In this document: positions 46,112 to 57,106 of the stretch, piece after piece
How the letters are laid out: the number at the start of each line of letters is the position of its first letter
Position numbering within the stretch: position 1 is the first letter of the stretch
Source: Byssothecium circinans
Taxonomy: Eukaryota > Ascomycota > Dothideomycetes > Pleosporales > Massarinaceae
Length of the DNA: 64,000 bases
Direction of reading: 5' to 3'
Assembly (NCBI GenBank): GCA_010015675.1
Contig: ML976978.1
Span: 620,790 to 684,789, forward strand
Made by a program: the position numbers and the translations under genes
Notes under the pieces: model-generated
Database searches by the model: none
The model's input: only the letters and a program-made list of their open reading frames with translations
What the model was told of the DNA's origin: nothing

Positions 46112-47492
46112 TCAGCCATCTCCTCCACCCAACATCTCTTGTATCAGCTTGTTATTATCAATTAAGCCGTCGAGAAAATTTCCCGCTTCCATCAAGACGC
46201 CACTCTTGCTCAGCCCTCCATTTCGGATTTCCGGGACCATGTCGTGCAGGTCGTCGAAACCGCGTTTGATGAGGTTCCGCCGCTTCTGCTCAGAGAGGAT
46301 GTGATTGCTGCGTTTTTGTTCGTCTGATAGGTTCTCGCGCTGCGCCTTCTGGCCCGCTAAAGAGCCTCGCTTCTTCTTGCTGCCTCGGTCGTCCACCGAT
46401 GCCTTGCGATTCTTAACGCTAGCCGCCGAAACGCTCTTCCTTTTACCATTTTTTACCGGTGGCTTAACCTTGCGTCTTTTCCGTGTGTGCTGGTCCTCAT
46501 CATCGTTTTCAGTCCCATCCTCCGACTGTTCCTCCTCATCGCTCGGTATATTGGCTGACGAACTGGCGAAATGCATGTGACCGGTGGGGCTCTGGAGCTT
46601 CGTGCCGTTTGCAATGGTGGCCGGGCGAGCCAGGGGCTCAGCGTGCTGTAACGTATGAATTAAACGGTTGGTGACGTGCTCCTCTGTCTCTTCCTTTGAC
46701 GAGACTTGGAAGCCTGTCTCGTTGAAAGAGCTGTCTGTCCCATATGTATATGTCCTCTTCAGGTGCGGGCGCACCAAGCCAAGTTCGCGTTGCTGGGCTT
46801 CGTGGCGCTCTCGTGCAGGGCTAGCAATAAATTGGGCGGCGAGTTGAGCATCGATGGTTCCGTTGGCATCGTGGTTCGGCAAGAGTGCGGCCAGCTGCTC
46901 ATTCATGAAGCCATTCGAGGTTTGGACCAAGGGCAGGGCATTGAGCGTTGCCGAAGCAGGACTGTCTCTGGTATTGCTCGGCATGGGAGTGCTGGAGGAA
47001 GGCAGGCCGTGGAAACTATATGCGCGGCCGTTCATCTGGGGCATCTGAGCGTTATGGAACAGGGTCGACGCGGCCTGTATGTCGTCTTGGGTGTTGAACA
47101 TGTGATGGTGGTTGTGGTTTGCCGGCGGGATCGCGAAGCTGTGGTCATTGGGGAAGCCGTGGTGGAGCTGCGACTGGTCTGGGATCGTGGTGGACATGCT
47201 GTGTATCGTCGCGGGGGGTACGTTGAAGGCCCAGGGGAAGTCATCGGCGGTGTCTCTGTGCTCGGGGGGTGGCATGTAGGCTGGAGCATCTGTCCATCCC
47301 ATGCTAAAGAAGTCAAGCAGCTGTTGGTTCTCCGTGTCGCTCAAGAGAGATTGGCCGGTGTTGTCGAGGCCGCTGGGTTCGCCTCCAAGAAAGCCGGACG
47401 AGAAGGTGTCTGGGCGGGTGTCAGTATGGGCGGTCCAGGAAAGATGAAATCGGGTGCTTACAGCCAAACGGCGACGGGTCCTTGTCTTCCAT
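46112..47492 (-). CDS. bHLH transcription factor
   Basis: Predicted 442 residues in two exons, 47492-47462 and 47409-46112; a 52-nt intron (donor GTAAGC, branch TACTGAC, acceptor CCCAG) joins MEDKDPSPFG to YTFSSGFLGG. The C-terminal bHLH spans about residues 365-430: basic region RSNHILSEQKRRNLIKRGFD, helix 1 DLHDMVPEI, loop NGGLSKSG, helix 2 VLMEAGNFLDGLIDNN. The basic Glu-Arg-Arg (SEQKRR) context is that of E-box binders. Upstream lie nuclear-localisation-like basic clusters (KRRKVKPPVKNGKRK, KKKRG) and a long Gln/Asn/Pro-rich N-terminal region, probably for activation. Target genes cannot be deduced. The start codon is the first in-frame ATG; the frame is open further upstream only with GTG. 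Confidence 0.85.
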
Positions 47493-48381
47493 GGCTTCAC
47501 GCAGCGGGCGACGGCCCTTCACACCCGCCAGCAACCCCGCGTGCGAAGATAGCCCAAGGGTCTCCAGCTTGTCACTGTTTGGGGTTGTTGTGGTGTTGAA
47601 AATGGCAGACCCGCCTCCTCCCACTCATCGTCTGGCTGGTCGCCAGGAAAAACTTGGGCGCAGTTCGAGGGGCAGCGAGATTGAGGTTGTTGTTGGAAGC
47701 GTAAATGAGGTGGAAGTGCGGTCAAGGGCGAGGAATAGTGCAGGCTGGTGGCGGTGTTGGGACGGTACAGACGGTGCGGAGGGTACGACCGGACTTGGGG
47801 CGCGCCAGACGGTGAACTATGGAAGGCTGCGACCGAGACGCGGTACCGTACAGCACCAGACAGTGTGTGCGCCGTGAAGTCAGTTCCAATGCTCTCTCCG
47901 GGTGGGTCAGTGATTCACTGATGTCGAGGCCACCGTGGGGGGGAAGAGCGCGCAATCGCGTTGGGAAGCTACCACCTTCACATGCAAGAAAGAGCGACCG
48001 ACCGACCTTTTGCTCCCCCGGCGGGCCCAACCGACACGTGCCGAGAGCGTCACCCGCCAAGCCCCACTGCACACCTGCGCAAACCCCCGAGTCACTCCGC
48101 CCGCCCCAATTCAGCCTCTGCGTCTGCAACGGGCAGCTGGCCGGGTGGGCGTGTCCTGCTGATCGAGCCTGGTAAGGCAACCCATGTCCTTCCCCGCAAA
48201 ACTCCCGCCGACCCGCCCTTAAACATGGTTCCAAGCTTCACAAAGTTTCGTTTGGAGCCCTACCGACGTACCGAGGTCGATTCCCAACAGCAACACCATG
48301 CTAACAGCTGTACATCCCCAAGGTGATTGGACGTCTACACACTTCACACTCTTGTGACCACTCATACACGCTGCATGGGCG
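47493..48381. other. divergent promoter region, 889 bp
   Basis: Between the bHLH gene and the TMEM135-like gene. Frames here (for example 47722-48234 minus) are antisense to one another and without motifs; the region is GC-rich near 47930-48180. No gene called. Confidence 0.5.
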
Positions 48382-50050
48382 ATGACGAAACCGCGCACCA
48401 CAGCCGTGCACCTGCATCTCGCGAGGCCGTAAGTCGCGACACCTTCAAACACGAGCCGAAATGCTTCACGTTGTGTTTGTGAGCTGATCTGGCGCATCAG
48501 ACTCGCTACCGCCTATCTGCTAGGCCTGCTGTCAAGTACGGGGCCTAGAGTTCTCAAGGTCCTGCTTCTATTCGGGAAGCGAAAGCTAGCCCTATCAGCC
48601 GCCTGGCTTCAGGTACGTCTGGGGAAGTTCCCCTCTCAGGATATTGAATCAACATCTGCCGAATTCTGACACTACAATTGCGTAGTTGGTCAGTCTTTTT
48701 CGACAAGCCCTCTCTATTCACCGCTTTCCGTTCTTCTGCGCATCGCTGGTCGGGGGCTCAACACTGCTTCACCTTCCTGTTCGAGAAATTCTTCTTCGAT
48801 TCGTGCGGCTGCGTACGCCAACCATTACTTCTACTCAACTCCATGCTACGACTCTGCTAGCCAAATTTCTGGCTGCTTTCATTTCGGCTTCATTTTCCTT
48901 CAAGCTGTTGAATGGCGGTCCTCAAAGGTCTTCCAGTAGACCAAGCCAGCCTTCAAGCCACCTGCAGTTCCTCAAACCCGGGCCATTCGACGAGCCTCCA
49001 GAGCTCGACCCTCAAGAACTCGACGATGCTACCCTCAGTGCACGATCCCTCTCGCGAGCAGACCTCGCTGGGAGGACAATGGACCTCACTCTCTTCACCG
49101 TGATTCGAGCCCTAGATGTACTCGTAAGCCGCACGTGGGAATATCTCCCACTCAAACCAACTTCAAAACTGCGTCGACTATCCCACGCCACTCCTCCCCT
49201 CTTATTTTGCTTCTCAGCAGCCACTATAATGCACGCCTGGTTCTACAGCCCGAGCCGCCTCCCGCACTCCTACAATACATGGATCTCCAGCGCCGCTCGT
49301 CTCGACCACCGACTTCTTCTTGCTCTTCGACATGCTCGGTACGGTACATGGGTTTACGGACAAGACACCGGCATGGCCTCCCTTCTCGGCAGCATGTGCC
49401 ACGACTACGGACTGCCGGAAGAGCGTGGCGATCCCGCAGTCACAATTCCGATTCCTTGCGAAGTCGTGCACATGGGCTGTGGTAAGAGCTGCGAGAAACA
49501 TGCCCTCGTCCGGTTCTGGAGGGGATGGTGTTTTGCGGCGAAAATCCATGCGCCGATCCAACTCTTTGTGCTAGCGAGACATGTGAAGAGAAACGCGCGG
49601 TCAGGTGACAGATTGGCAGGGTTGACGAGAAGTGTAGTTGCGAAGGCGCTGGTTGACATGTCAAGAGGATCAGCTTTCCTGGGTGCTTTCATAGCGCTTT
49701 TTTACTACGGAGTGTGCCTATCAAGAACGCGCTTAGGGCCGAAAGTGTTCAGCTACAAGACTGTCACGCCGCAGATGTGGGACTCGGGTCTTTGTGTGCT
49801 GGGCGGCTCTCTTCTCTGCGGAGGCAGTATCTTCGTCGAGCAAGCGCGGAAGCGTATGGAGATTTTGCTCTTCGTGCTACCGAGAGCAGCGGCAACTTGG
49901 TTCCCGCGCCGCTATCTTCCTGAGAATCAATGGAAGGAACATGCAGCGTTTGCATTGAGCGCTGCGATTCTGCTCACGGCTGCTCGAGAGAGTCCTGGCA
50001 GGGTGAGGGGGGTACTTGGGGGTTTGTTGGGTGGGGTGATGAAGGCGTAG
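48382..50050 (+). CDS. TMEM135-like multi-pass membrane protein
   Basis: Predicted 507 residues in three exons: 48382-48428, 48501-48612, 48686-50050. Introns are 72 nt (perfect donor GTAAGT, branch GCTGAT) and 73 nt (GTACGT...CGTAG). The two short 5' exons add MTKPRTTAVHLHLARP and the first TM helix LATAYLLGLLSS; without them the chain would start inside a conserved block. Further TM segments are at LLFCFSAATIMHAWFY, GSAFLGAFIALFYYGVCL, LCVLGGSLLCGGSIF and the C-terminus. The HMGCGKSCEKHALVRFWRG stretch with clustered Cys and the following AKIHAPIQLFVL are typical of TMEM135/PMP-related proteins, linked in animals to peroxisomes and mitochondrial fission. Function in fungi unknown. Confidence 0.78.
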
Positions 50051-51082
50051 GGTGTGGAAGTTTGTTATATTTATTGTTTGTATTATTTTACTGATTGATT
50101 TTTGTTTCTTTTTACAGACTAGACTAGAATGCCATGTTCGTGTAGATGAGTGGCTTGTTGTGTCCTGTCTCTGCTACTGCTCGTGTATTACTTCAAAACC
50201 TTGCCGCTTTCGTCCTGTTTCCACACAAACCATATTAGATTGGCTCAGGCGCCTCTGTTTCAAGAAGGCTTTGCCTCTCGAAATAGAGAAAAAGAGAGGC
50301 GTCTGGGCCAGCGGTCCCGGAGCGTACAAAATCTAGTGGCTCACTCTCTCCATATTCTTCAATTCCAAAGCACATTCCCCGTCCCCCACATCCAGACACA
50401 TTAGCCCATGTCTGAGAGACCGTACCACAACTGGGCACCAGCACCCGCTCCTGCTAACTTCATAATTCACTTCTTAGCCTCTTCTTGTAGACTTGGTACG
50501 ATATACAGGAGCATACCTTCGATGCTTCGCGCACTTTTCCCTTTTGGTGGTCTCCGCAAGCCATACATCTTTGGTTGGGGTGTCACAGTCGGGGTCTTCG
50601 CAAGGATCGACCCAGGATTTGTCCTCGACACATCCGCAAGCGTATCTGACTTGGGAAGATTATCTCGTGCACATCTTGTGGAGGGTAGCAGACAGGATTA
50701 ACGATATGATTGTTTGTGCAAGATAGGGTAGTTGGTTGACCGTGCCTTGTTGCCGTTGACTTGCCTTTCAAGGCCGATTCGCTTATCCCCCCTGCGATCC
50801 CTCTAAAACGTACTAAAACGCTGATCACAAGGGTTATACAAGGGTTAAAACGCGGCCACTAATCCGTCTCACTTACCTCACAAGGGGATTAGGGTAATTC
50901 TATTGGTTAGAGCCCCTAGTCACAAAATTACGCTGCTAGGTTTCGAAAAAGTTACCTGATGAAGCCACTCCCACACTCAAAATCCGCTTTCAGCTCTACA
51001 GCTCCTTCGTGTGCAGTTCTGCTCTTCGTAAGTAAATCCAGACGTCTATAGGGTAGTGCTAACGATAACGTAGATCGCTTTA
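50051..51082. other. intergenic stretch with repeat copy A
   Basis: Holds the 3' UTR of the TMEM135-like gene, which contains the first copy of a dispersed repeat (50081-50222), and the upstream region of the kinase-like gene with three telomere-like hexamers (GGGTTA twice at about 50830-50847, TTAGGG at about 50889-50894). A 97-codon frame at 50408-50701 is not recognisable. Confidence 0.5.
50081..50222 (+). repeat. dispersed direct repeat, copy A
   Basis: T-rich start then shared blocks with copy B: CATG-TTG/TCGTGTAGATG, GGCTTGTT, TGTCTCTGCT, TGTATTAC, CAAA, TTGCC and TTCGTCC-GTT. I estimate about three quarters identity over roughly 140 bp with a few short gaps, by eye. Confidence 0.5.
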
Positions 51083-51935
51083 ATGGTCCACAACGCGTCA
51101 CAGGGAGCCGCTCGATCGCGCCTTTATGGTCTCCCGGTTCTCCAGATCCCTGCTCCGACTTACCGCAAACAAGTGAATGAACCAGGAAGCTGCAGCGCAG
51201 TTTGGCGTTCCGATAATAGCACGACAGTTCTGAAAGCGCCTCTAGCTTTCCACCTCGATGGTTGCGACGATGCAGTGACAATGGAGTATGAGAACTTCCA
51301 GCAAGAGTCGGTCGAACTCCTAGAACGGGAGAAGGAAATCTACAGGCACCTCGGCGAGCACAAGGGAATTTTACCATGCCTACAAATCACGGATGACGGC
51401 CTTGTTTTCCCTTACCTGAAGAACAGCAACCTCCGGCACTTTCTGAAAAATTCCGACAGTCCAATAACGCAACCTCAGAGGCTCGATTGGGTTAAGAGTG
51501 CCTTGATCAGTATCGATTTCATCCACTCCAAAGGCGTCTTGCAAGCCGACATCAGCACCCGGAACTTCCTCGTAGCTGATGACCTGTCTATTGTCCTCTG
51601 CGACTTTTCCGGTTCCACGATACACCAGAAAAAGAATATGGTCCGACCGGAGACACGTTACGAAAAGGTTGAGGGGACACAGCCACTTGCTATCTCGGTC
51701 GCCACTGCAGTCTTTTGCTGTCGGGAGTCTCGTTTATGAGATTAGTACGGGAAAGCGACCGTACGATGAACTTGAAAATGATGAGGTGGAACGGCTTTTC
51801 AGACAAAGGGTTTTCCCTACCACCACCAATGTGTATCTCGGGGATATCATCGGACGATGTTGGCGAGGGGATTTTGCGGAGGTAGCGGAAGTATTGGATG
51901 CTGTACTTACAGCGCATGAAGCAACGACTTTTTAA
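51083..51935 (+). pseudogene. degenerate protein-kinase-like gene with frameshift
   Basis: The first frame (51083-51739) shows a short kinase domain: VLKAPLAF with the presumptive VAIK lysine near residue 51, an acidic helix LEREKEIYRHLGEH, a hinge LVFPYLKNSNLRHFL, the catalytic loop as QADISTRNFLV (HRD replaced by QAD, Asp and Asn kept), and LCDFSGS for DFG. The expected next motif, FAVGSLVYEISTGKRPYDELE, lies one frame over and runs to the TAA at 51933-51935. The break falls in a T4 run at 51713-51716: reading SVATAV then FAVGS needs a one-base change. A 43-nt GT-AG intron (51668-51710) would also restore frame but removes conserved residues and is unusually short. Such small kinase-like genes are abundant in Dothideomycetes, their substrates unknown. 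Confidence 0.6.
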
Positions 51936-52640
51936 CACCAATATTTCCCACTTCTAATTCTTCCACCGCCGATAGGGAACCCGGTATGTTTCCCGTGACG
52001 CCCAACATCCGACCACCTCAAGCGCCAGGAGTAGCGCGGAATCTCGTCACAAACCAGACCCAGCCAAGGAGTTCAGGGCCATCGGTATCGCGTTAAAGAT
52101 AGACGAGGTTTAGCAAGAGAGTGGAAGTGTCGGGAAGGAGCTGGAGTTGAGACGGGTTGCGATGTTGTGACAAGGCAGTTGCGGCGCGTCAGTCTCGCGG
52201 AAAACCCCCAACAACAACAAGTGCTTACGTTAGTTATTTTGTTGATTGTTAATTTATTTTTTATTCTTTTTCTAGATTACCATGGTTGTATAGATGGCTT
52301 GTTTGTTTGTCTCTGCTGCCCATGTATTACCACAAATATTGCCCTTCCCTTCCCATTCGTCCCGTTCCCTTTCCTTCATTCGCGCATTTCCTTCGTTGGT
52401 AGCTCCGGTTTAGCCACTATGTGCATCTAAAGCAAGGAGTGTGTATCGTTAAACCTCCATAAATGTCCAATTGGACATAGCCCCAAATCGCACGAGAAAA
52501 AAAACCTCCCCGGGTAAACGCCACTGTCATGCTTCCGTGTGTGGTATCGGTATCGTATACAACAAAAGAAAATGCCATAAACATCCATCATATCATCCCC
52601 CCTCCCCCCCTCTCTCTCCCCGGCTCTTATTACTTTTCCC
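51936..52640. other. intergenic stretch with repeat copy B
   Basis: Follows the kinase-like gene and precedes the microsatellite. It contains the second dispersed repeat copy (52230-52372), and no gene that I recognise. Confidence 0.5.
52230..52372 (+). repeat. dispersed direct repeat, copy B
   Basis: Same orientation as copy A about 2.15 kb upstream; the two flank the kinase-like gene. Shared blocks appear in the same order and spacing. No target-site duplication or terminal inverted repeat is evident. Confidence 0.5.
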
Positions 52641-52734
52641 TCACTCACTCACTCACTCACTCACTCACTCACTCACTCACTCACTCACTCACTCACTCAC
52701 TCACTCACTCACTCACTCACTCACTCACTCACTC
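52641..52734. repeat. (TCAC)n microsatellite, about 23.5 units
   Basis: Uninterrupted tetranucleotide array of 94 bases on the plus strand, GAGT/TGAG on the minus strand. It overlaps the last sense codon and stop codon of the minus-strand membrane-protein gene and extends into its 3' UTR. Confidence 0.95.
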
Positions 52735-54784
52735 CTCAACCACCCCATCCCAAAGCGGACTACTCTTCCTCCTCTCCCTCTGTCCTTTCCCCTTCCCCGT
52801 CACAGACCCAATTACGCTCTTCAACGGCCACTCCCTCGACCCCCTCCTCTTCCGCGAACCGGGCGACTTTGGTGACTCGACAGGATACCGCGATAAACTC
52901 GTATTCCCGTACAAGCCGTCCTCGACATCGACGTAGCCGCTGTGGTAGTACTCAGCGCCGTAGTCTTCGATGTAGTCGTAGTCGTAGGTGAAGGGGTTGC
53001 TGGGGACGCGGTGCGGGGACAGGGGGGAAATGGGAGAGACGGGGGAGGTGGGGTCGTTTTGTTGGTGTGTGTATGGGAAGGGTTGGTGTAAGGGTTGTTG
53101 GGTTTGGAAAGAGAGGCCGGAGGATGAGGAGGTTGAAGTGCTGGTCGCACCTGTGGATGTCGTTAAAGCAAGGCCGCTTGAACTACTACCACTACCGCTG
53201 CTATTGTTGTTGGTGTAATCGGGCATGGTTTGTCGGGCGAGAGTCTGTGTGGCGGTGAGTGCCGCGGGACTTGTGGGGAGGGAAGCGGGCGGTGAGGCTG
53301 TGCCGATGGGTTTGCGCTTGATATTTCCTCCTCCTGCTGCTAATCCGGATGTTGCTACGGGTAGGAGACTCCTACCCCCAGTCGGATTATGCTGCGGTGT
53401 CGTATGGCGGCCTAGCACTAGGGACTCGGCTGTGTCGTCTGGCTCCGAGACTTCGGTGACGGAGCGCAGGTTCGTGTAGCTTGCGCGCATTCCGCGCGCT
53501 CGGTTGGAGGAGTGCGTGTGGTAGGGTTTGAGGAGGGGCGTGGGATTAGGCCGCGACCTTTTTGTGGCTGTGTTGGGGGTGCGGTGGGTGGGTTTGGGGT
53601 CTTTGAGTAAGATTGGGACGCCGGGGTTGGAGTCACTGACTGCTCCTGGTGCAGTGTTGTTTGTCGTGTACGGGTTATTCAGCGCGTTTTGGTTCGACAT
53701 TGGCGTTCTTGGGGGGTATGCCGTGTTCATCGTGTACGGATTATGTATACCAGTTTCCATGGGATCTATCCCTTCGTCTTCCCAGTTCGAGCCGTTTTGA
53801 CCCAGGTCTTGTGTTGAAAGGTTCAGGTGTTGCGTTAATGGTGTTTGGTGCTCGACGTTCTCAGCGGACTTGTCCTGGAAGGCGAAGCGGGGAATGAAGC
53901 CTGGTGAAGATGGGGGGGTTGATCCGTTGGCATTCTTCTTGCGGCGGCGACGCAGGAGGAAACAGCAGGCGAAGAAGATGGCGGCGGCACCGAAGATACC
54001 TAGGGGAATACCGACGCCAAGGCCAATCTTCTGGGAGCGAGTGAGGTGAGAGGTACTGGCTACTGGGGCTTCGGGGTCGGATGTCGATGTGGGTGTAACG
54101 GCCGTGGATGAGGTCTTGCTCGTATGCGACTGAGACGATGTATGAGATGACGATGGTGTACCCAATGAGCGTGTCGGGTAGGAAAAAGATGAGGATGCGG
54201 AGGTCACGAAACCCGATGTAGCACTCGCTCTCGTGCTCGTCCCCGACGACAGAGTAGTCTCTCCCCAACTCGGGTTCGGCGTCCATGACCATTCCCCAGA
54301 AGGTGCAGCACCGGCCTCTCCCGGCACAGTCATTGAATTCCCTCCACCCGCACTTCCACTCCCACTTGCTCCCGGCGGTGGCGTCGGCTTCGCAGTACTT
54401 GGACCAAAGTTCTTGATCAAGTAGGCCTGAATGTCTTCGGGCAATTGATTGAACCAGGCTGGTCTCTTGTCCTGTGAGAACTCATCACGAATGATGCTTG
54501 AGACGGCGGGGAGGTTTGTAGCAGCGACTTGTCGGAGTGAGATTGGGACGGCGATAAGGAGGATTCGAGCGAGTGAGATGCTGAGTGGGGTTAGTTGAGT
54601 TGAGTTTCGGTAATGTGAAGGACGACGGAAAGACTTACGCATCCGGATCCTGCCTTGCGATCAAAAATTCAACTTCTTCCACACTCGGCGCGGGTGTGAT
54701 CGTAGGAGGTACTACTGCACTCTGTGCGGTCGTTTCCCCAAACAACACGGCGCCTAACACAACCGCCCTCGGTAACGAGCGCAT
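52729..54784 (-). CDS. single-pass membrane protein with long disordered cytosolic tail
   Basis: Predicted 665 residues in two exons, 54784-54639 and 54580-52729; the 58-nt intron (donor GTAAGT, branch AACTAAC, acceptor CTCAG) joins RQDPD to AISLARIL. Signal peptide: MRSLPRAVVLGAVLFGETTA. The outer part contains LPAVSSIIRDEF and PAWFNQLPEDIQAYLIKNFGPS, a motif seen in many fungal surface proteins, then a Ser/Thr/Pro-rich stalk. One TM helix follows (about residues 220-243: IGLGVGIPLGIFGAAAIFFACCFLL) with a stop-transfer RRRRKK. The cytosolic 400 residues are Pro/Ser/Thr/Asn-rich with HNPYTMN repeats and Tyr-rich YDYDYIEDYGAEYY near the end. The layout resembles wall-stress sensors or mid2-like proteins, which I infer only from topology. 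The stop TGA is part of the adjoining microsatellite. Confidence 0.82.
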
Positions 54785-56213
54785 CTCCAACTTCCCAAGC
54801 GAATGTGATATTAACAACAAAGAAACGAGAGAAAAAATTCAAGATAAACTATGCGCCAAAGCACGATATTCTCTTATCGCTATGGAGCCATGGCAGTAGT
54901 GTGAGGAGAGCCTTGACGCCGGGTGGCCAACTCCTTCTTTTAACGCCTGCTTCTCGCCGCACGATGAGATTGGATGCTGCAAGAACGACGCATTCGCGAT
55001 GATCGTTTGGCCACGAGCAAAGGCTGTGCAAACGGTGACGGGCTGCATACAGTAAAGCGACCTGCTGATCGTGACGATCAGGGTACGTGGATTAACATGG
55101 GATTTAAGAGTTTGCCCCTCACTAGCCACACTTCTGCCATCATCTTCTGTCGGAATCTAACAATCTGTCCAGTTAGGCATGGGATTGTTTCAACCTGGGG
55201 ATTGTGGGGAAGCCTGAGTGGCCCGGGCGATTCAAGATGCCGGCGCTTTTTGCGCAGTGGTGGCGATGGGTGTGGCGGTACAGATGTCGGTTTACAGTGA
55301 AACCGAAGGACGGAAGCGAGGGTTTTAGCCTTTCGGTAATGATGGGCCGTGGGGTCTGCGGGTTCTGATTGATTATTGGGAATCTCTTGAGGTTTTATTT
55401 TTGGAAGGCTAATTGTAGAGACTTTGGGTGAAGAGAGTCCTCAGAATGGAAATAGTCTTTCGCACGAGATATTCTTTTCAAATGTTGAATTGAGGCCTGA
55501 GTTTTTCAGGCAGGTACGGAAACAGAACGTGTTTTGCGAGTCGTTGTCGCAACCGTGGTAATTTGGTAGGGACAAATCGGAATGGCGAGATGGGGTATAT
55601 TGTCGTGTCCTTGATATGGATTGGAGATGCTGTTGGTTTGGAAAGGCGCTGAACCCTTTCCTGCGACGCTCTGCAATGGTCACCATAAAATTAGGCCTTT
55701 ATGCGGTGAAGTGATTCGAATTTTGTTCACCTTCGCGGCTTGATGTCCGGTGGTAGTTGACTTTTGACTGTACCATGGTAGTGACGTCATTATCCTGTTT
55801 GCTGAAAGAAAGCCCTTGTAAGGGCTCTGGCTATAGATAAATCTTTTGACTAGAAGTAGAATAATAATAATACTCTCCCTTCTCTGTAGAATTTATTAAA
55901 GAGGAATACAGACCCTAGTGCCTTTGCACGGAGGAAGAAGTCTTACCGTGGAGAGAGAGAGGCTGGATGGCTGAGATACATAGCACTTTTTTTGCTATGC
56001 GAGAGGGTGCAATCCACACCGCAGGCGTAAGGTAAAACTTTCCTCTTCACTCAACTGGAGAAACGTTTGGCAGTACTGTATATCGTATGTAAAGACCTTG
56101 AGTAGAAGAATGCCCGATTCGTCCGTCCCGAATGTGACCCGTGCGTCTAGTCTTGCTCTTTCTTCAACGCGAACCTTCCGTCACATCTTTCATCAATACC
56201 AGGGTTCCGCAAC
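54785..56213. other. intergenic stretch
   Basis: Upstream of the membrane protein gene and downstream of the Fig1 gene. A perfect 16-base inverted repeat (7-base arms, 2-base loop) lies at 55811-55826. No gene recognised. Confidence 0.5.
55811..55826. repeat. short perfect inverted repeat
   Basis: AGCCCTT-gt-AAGGGCT. Could be a chance palindrome, a factor site or remnant of a small element. Confidence 0.4.
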
Positions 56214-57106
56214 TCAATCATCCGTCAGTCTATCCAAGACCCTAATCGAGACCATTATGCACACAACACCTATCGCGGAAATTGTCATCAGCGAAAAGCT
56301 AACCCATCCCATCACGACCGCGCTAGTCCCTATCTCCGCCTTCACGTTGCCATAGTTCGCAGTCTCCGACATGGTTGCTGCCCCCACTGAGCCCACATGC
56401 TGCCACAGGCTAGCAACGAGACATAAGAGTGCTGCAACCACAGCCGATGTTGAACTAACTTCCAAAACAGGCCTGGAAGGGAAGGGTTTCACGTCGACCT
56501 CGCTTCCAGTCCCTGCGTCACGCTCCTCATGCCATCCAGGGAAAGTGGCAAGCAGACAACAAGTGAAAAAGGCCAAGATGACAGCCATCAGCAACAGACC
56601 GGAAAACAGTACATCGTCCTTGAACTTCGAAGCCATCCCTATCAGATTGAGAGGATCGTTTTCGCTGCCAATCTGCTGTGCAAGACCTTTTGCGTCGGCG
56701 CTGCAGAACCAAAAAACACCAGCCCGTCGGACACACGTGCCAAAATAACCGACTCGAACCTCAAGTTGCGATGCGCCTTTGTACTCGTTCAAAGTTTCGG
56801 ATAATTTTTTTACAACTGGACTAAGATCGGATGGTGTTGAGTTGGTGTACGAGATTTCGAGAACGTATACGTTGGTCATGGGCGAGTAGCTAGAGCAACC
56901 AGCGAGCAGTATCGCTACCACGCTCGTTAGTTAACAGAAATAGCGAATATAAACAGGCTTACAGGTTACTATAATGCTAGCGGTTTGCACCAGAATTATG
57001 GCATGTTCAAATGCGACGAAGCCTATCACCAATCATCAGCCTAGTCAACACATAGTTCGGAGCAGCACTTACTTCGCAAGCGGCGAAAGATGGGGGGAAT
57101 AATCAT
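56214..57106 (-). CDS. FIG1: Fig1-family membrane protein
   Basis: Predicted 264 residues in three exons: 57106-57073, 57022-56963, 56914-56214, with 50- and 48-nt introns (GTAAGT...GATAG and GTAAGC...GGTAG, branch GTTAACTAAC). The two small 5' exons supply MIIPPIFRRLRS and the first TM (AIILVQTASIIVTSILLAG); the main frame alone has no ATG. Three more TM helices follow (VLFSGLLLMAVILAFFTCCLL, TSAVVAALLCLVASLW, VVMGWVSFSLMTISAIGVVCI). The extracellular loop has the Fig1/claudin-like motif GYFGTCV...WFC (Gly87, Gly90, Cys92, Cys102). Fig1 (PF12351) regulates Ca2+ influx and membrane fusion during mating and, in filamentous fungi, sexual development and hyphal fusion. It is divergent from the CorA-like gene across 250 bp. 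Confidence 0.88.

Noticed and set aside
46706..47599. 297-codon plus-strand frame
   Set aside because: Antisense to the bHLH gene, whose domain and splice sites are clear; no domain and no independent support.
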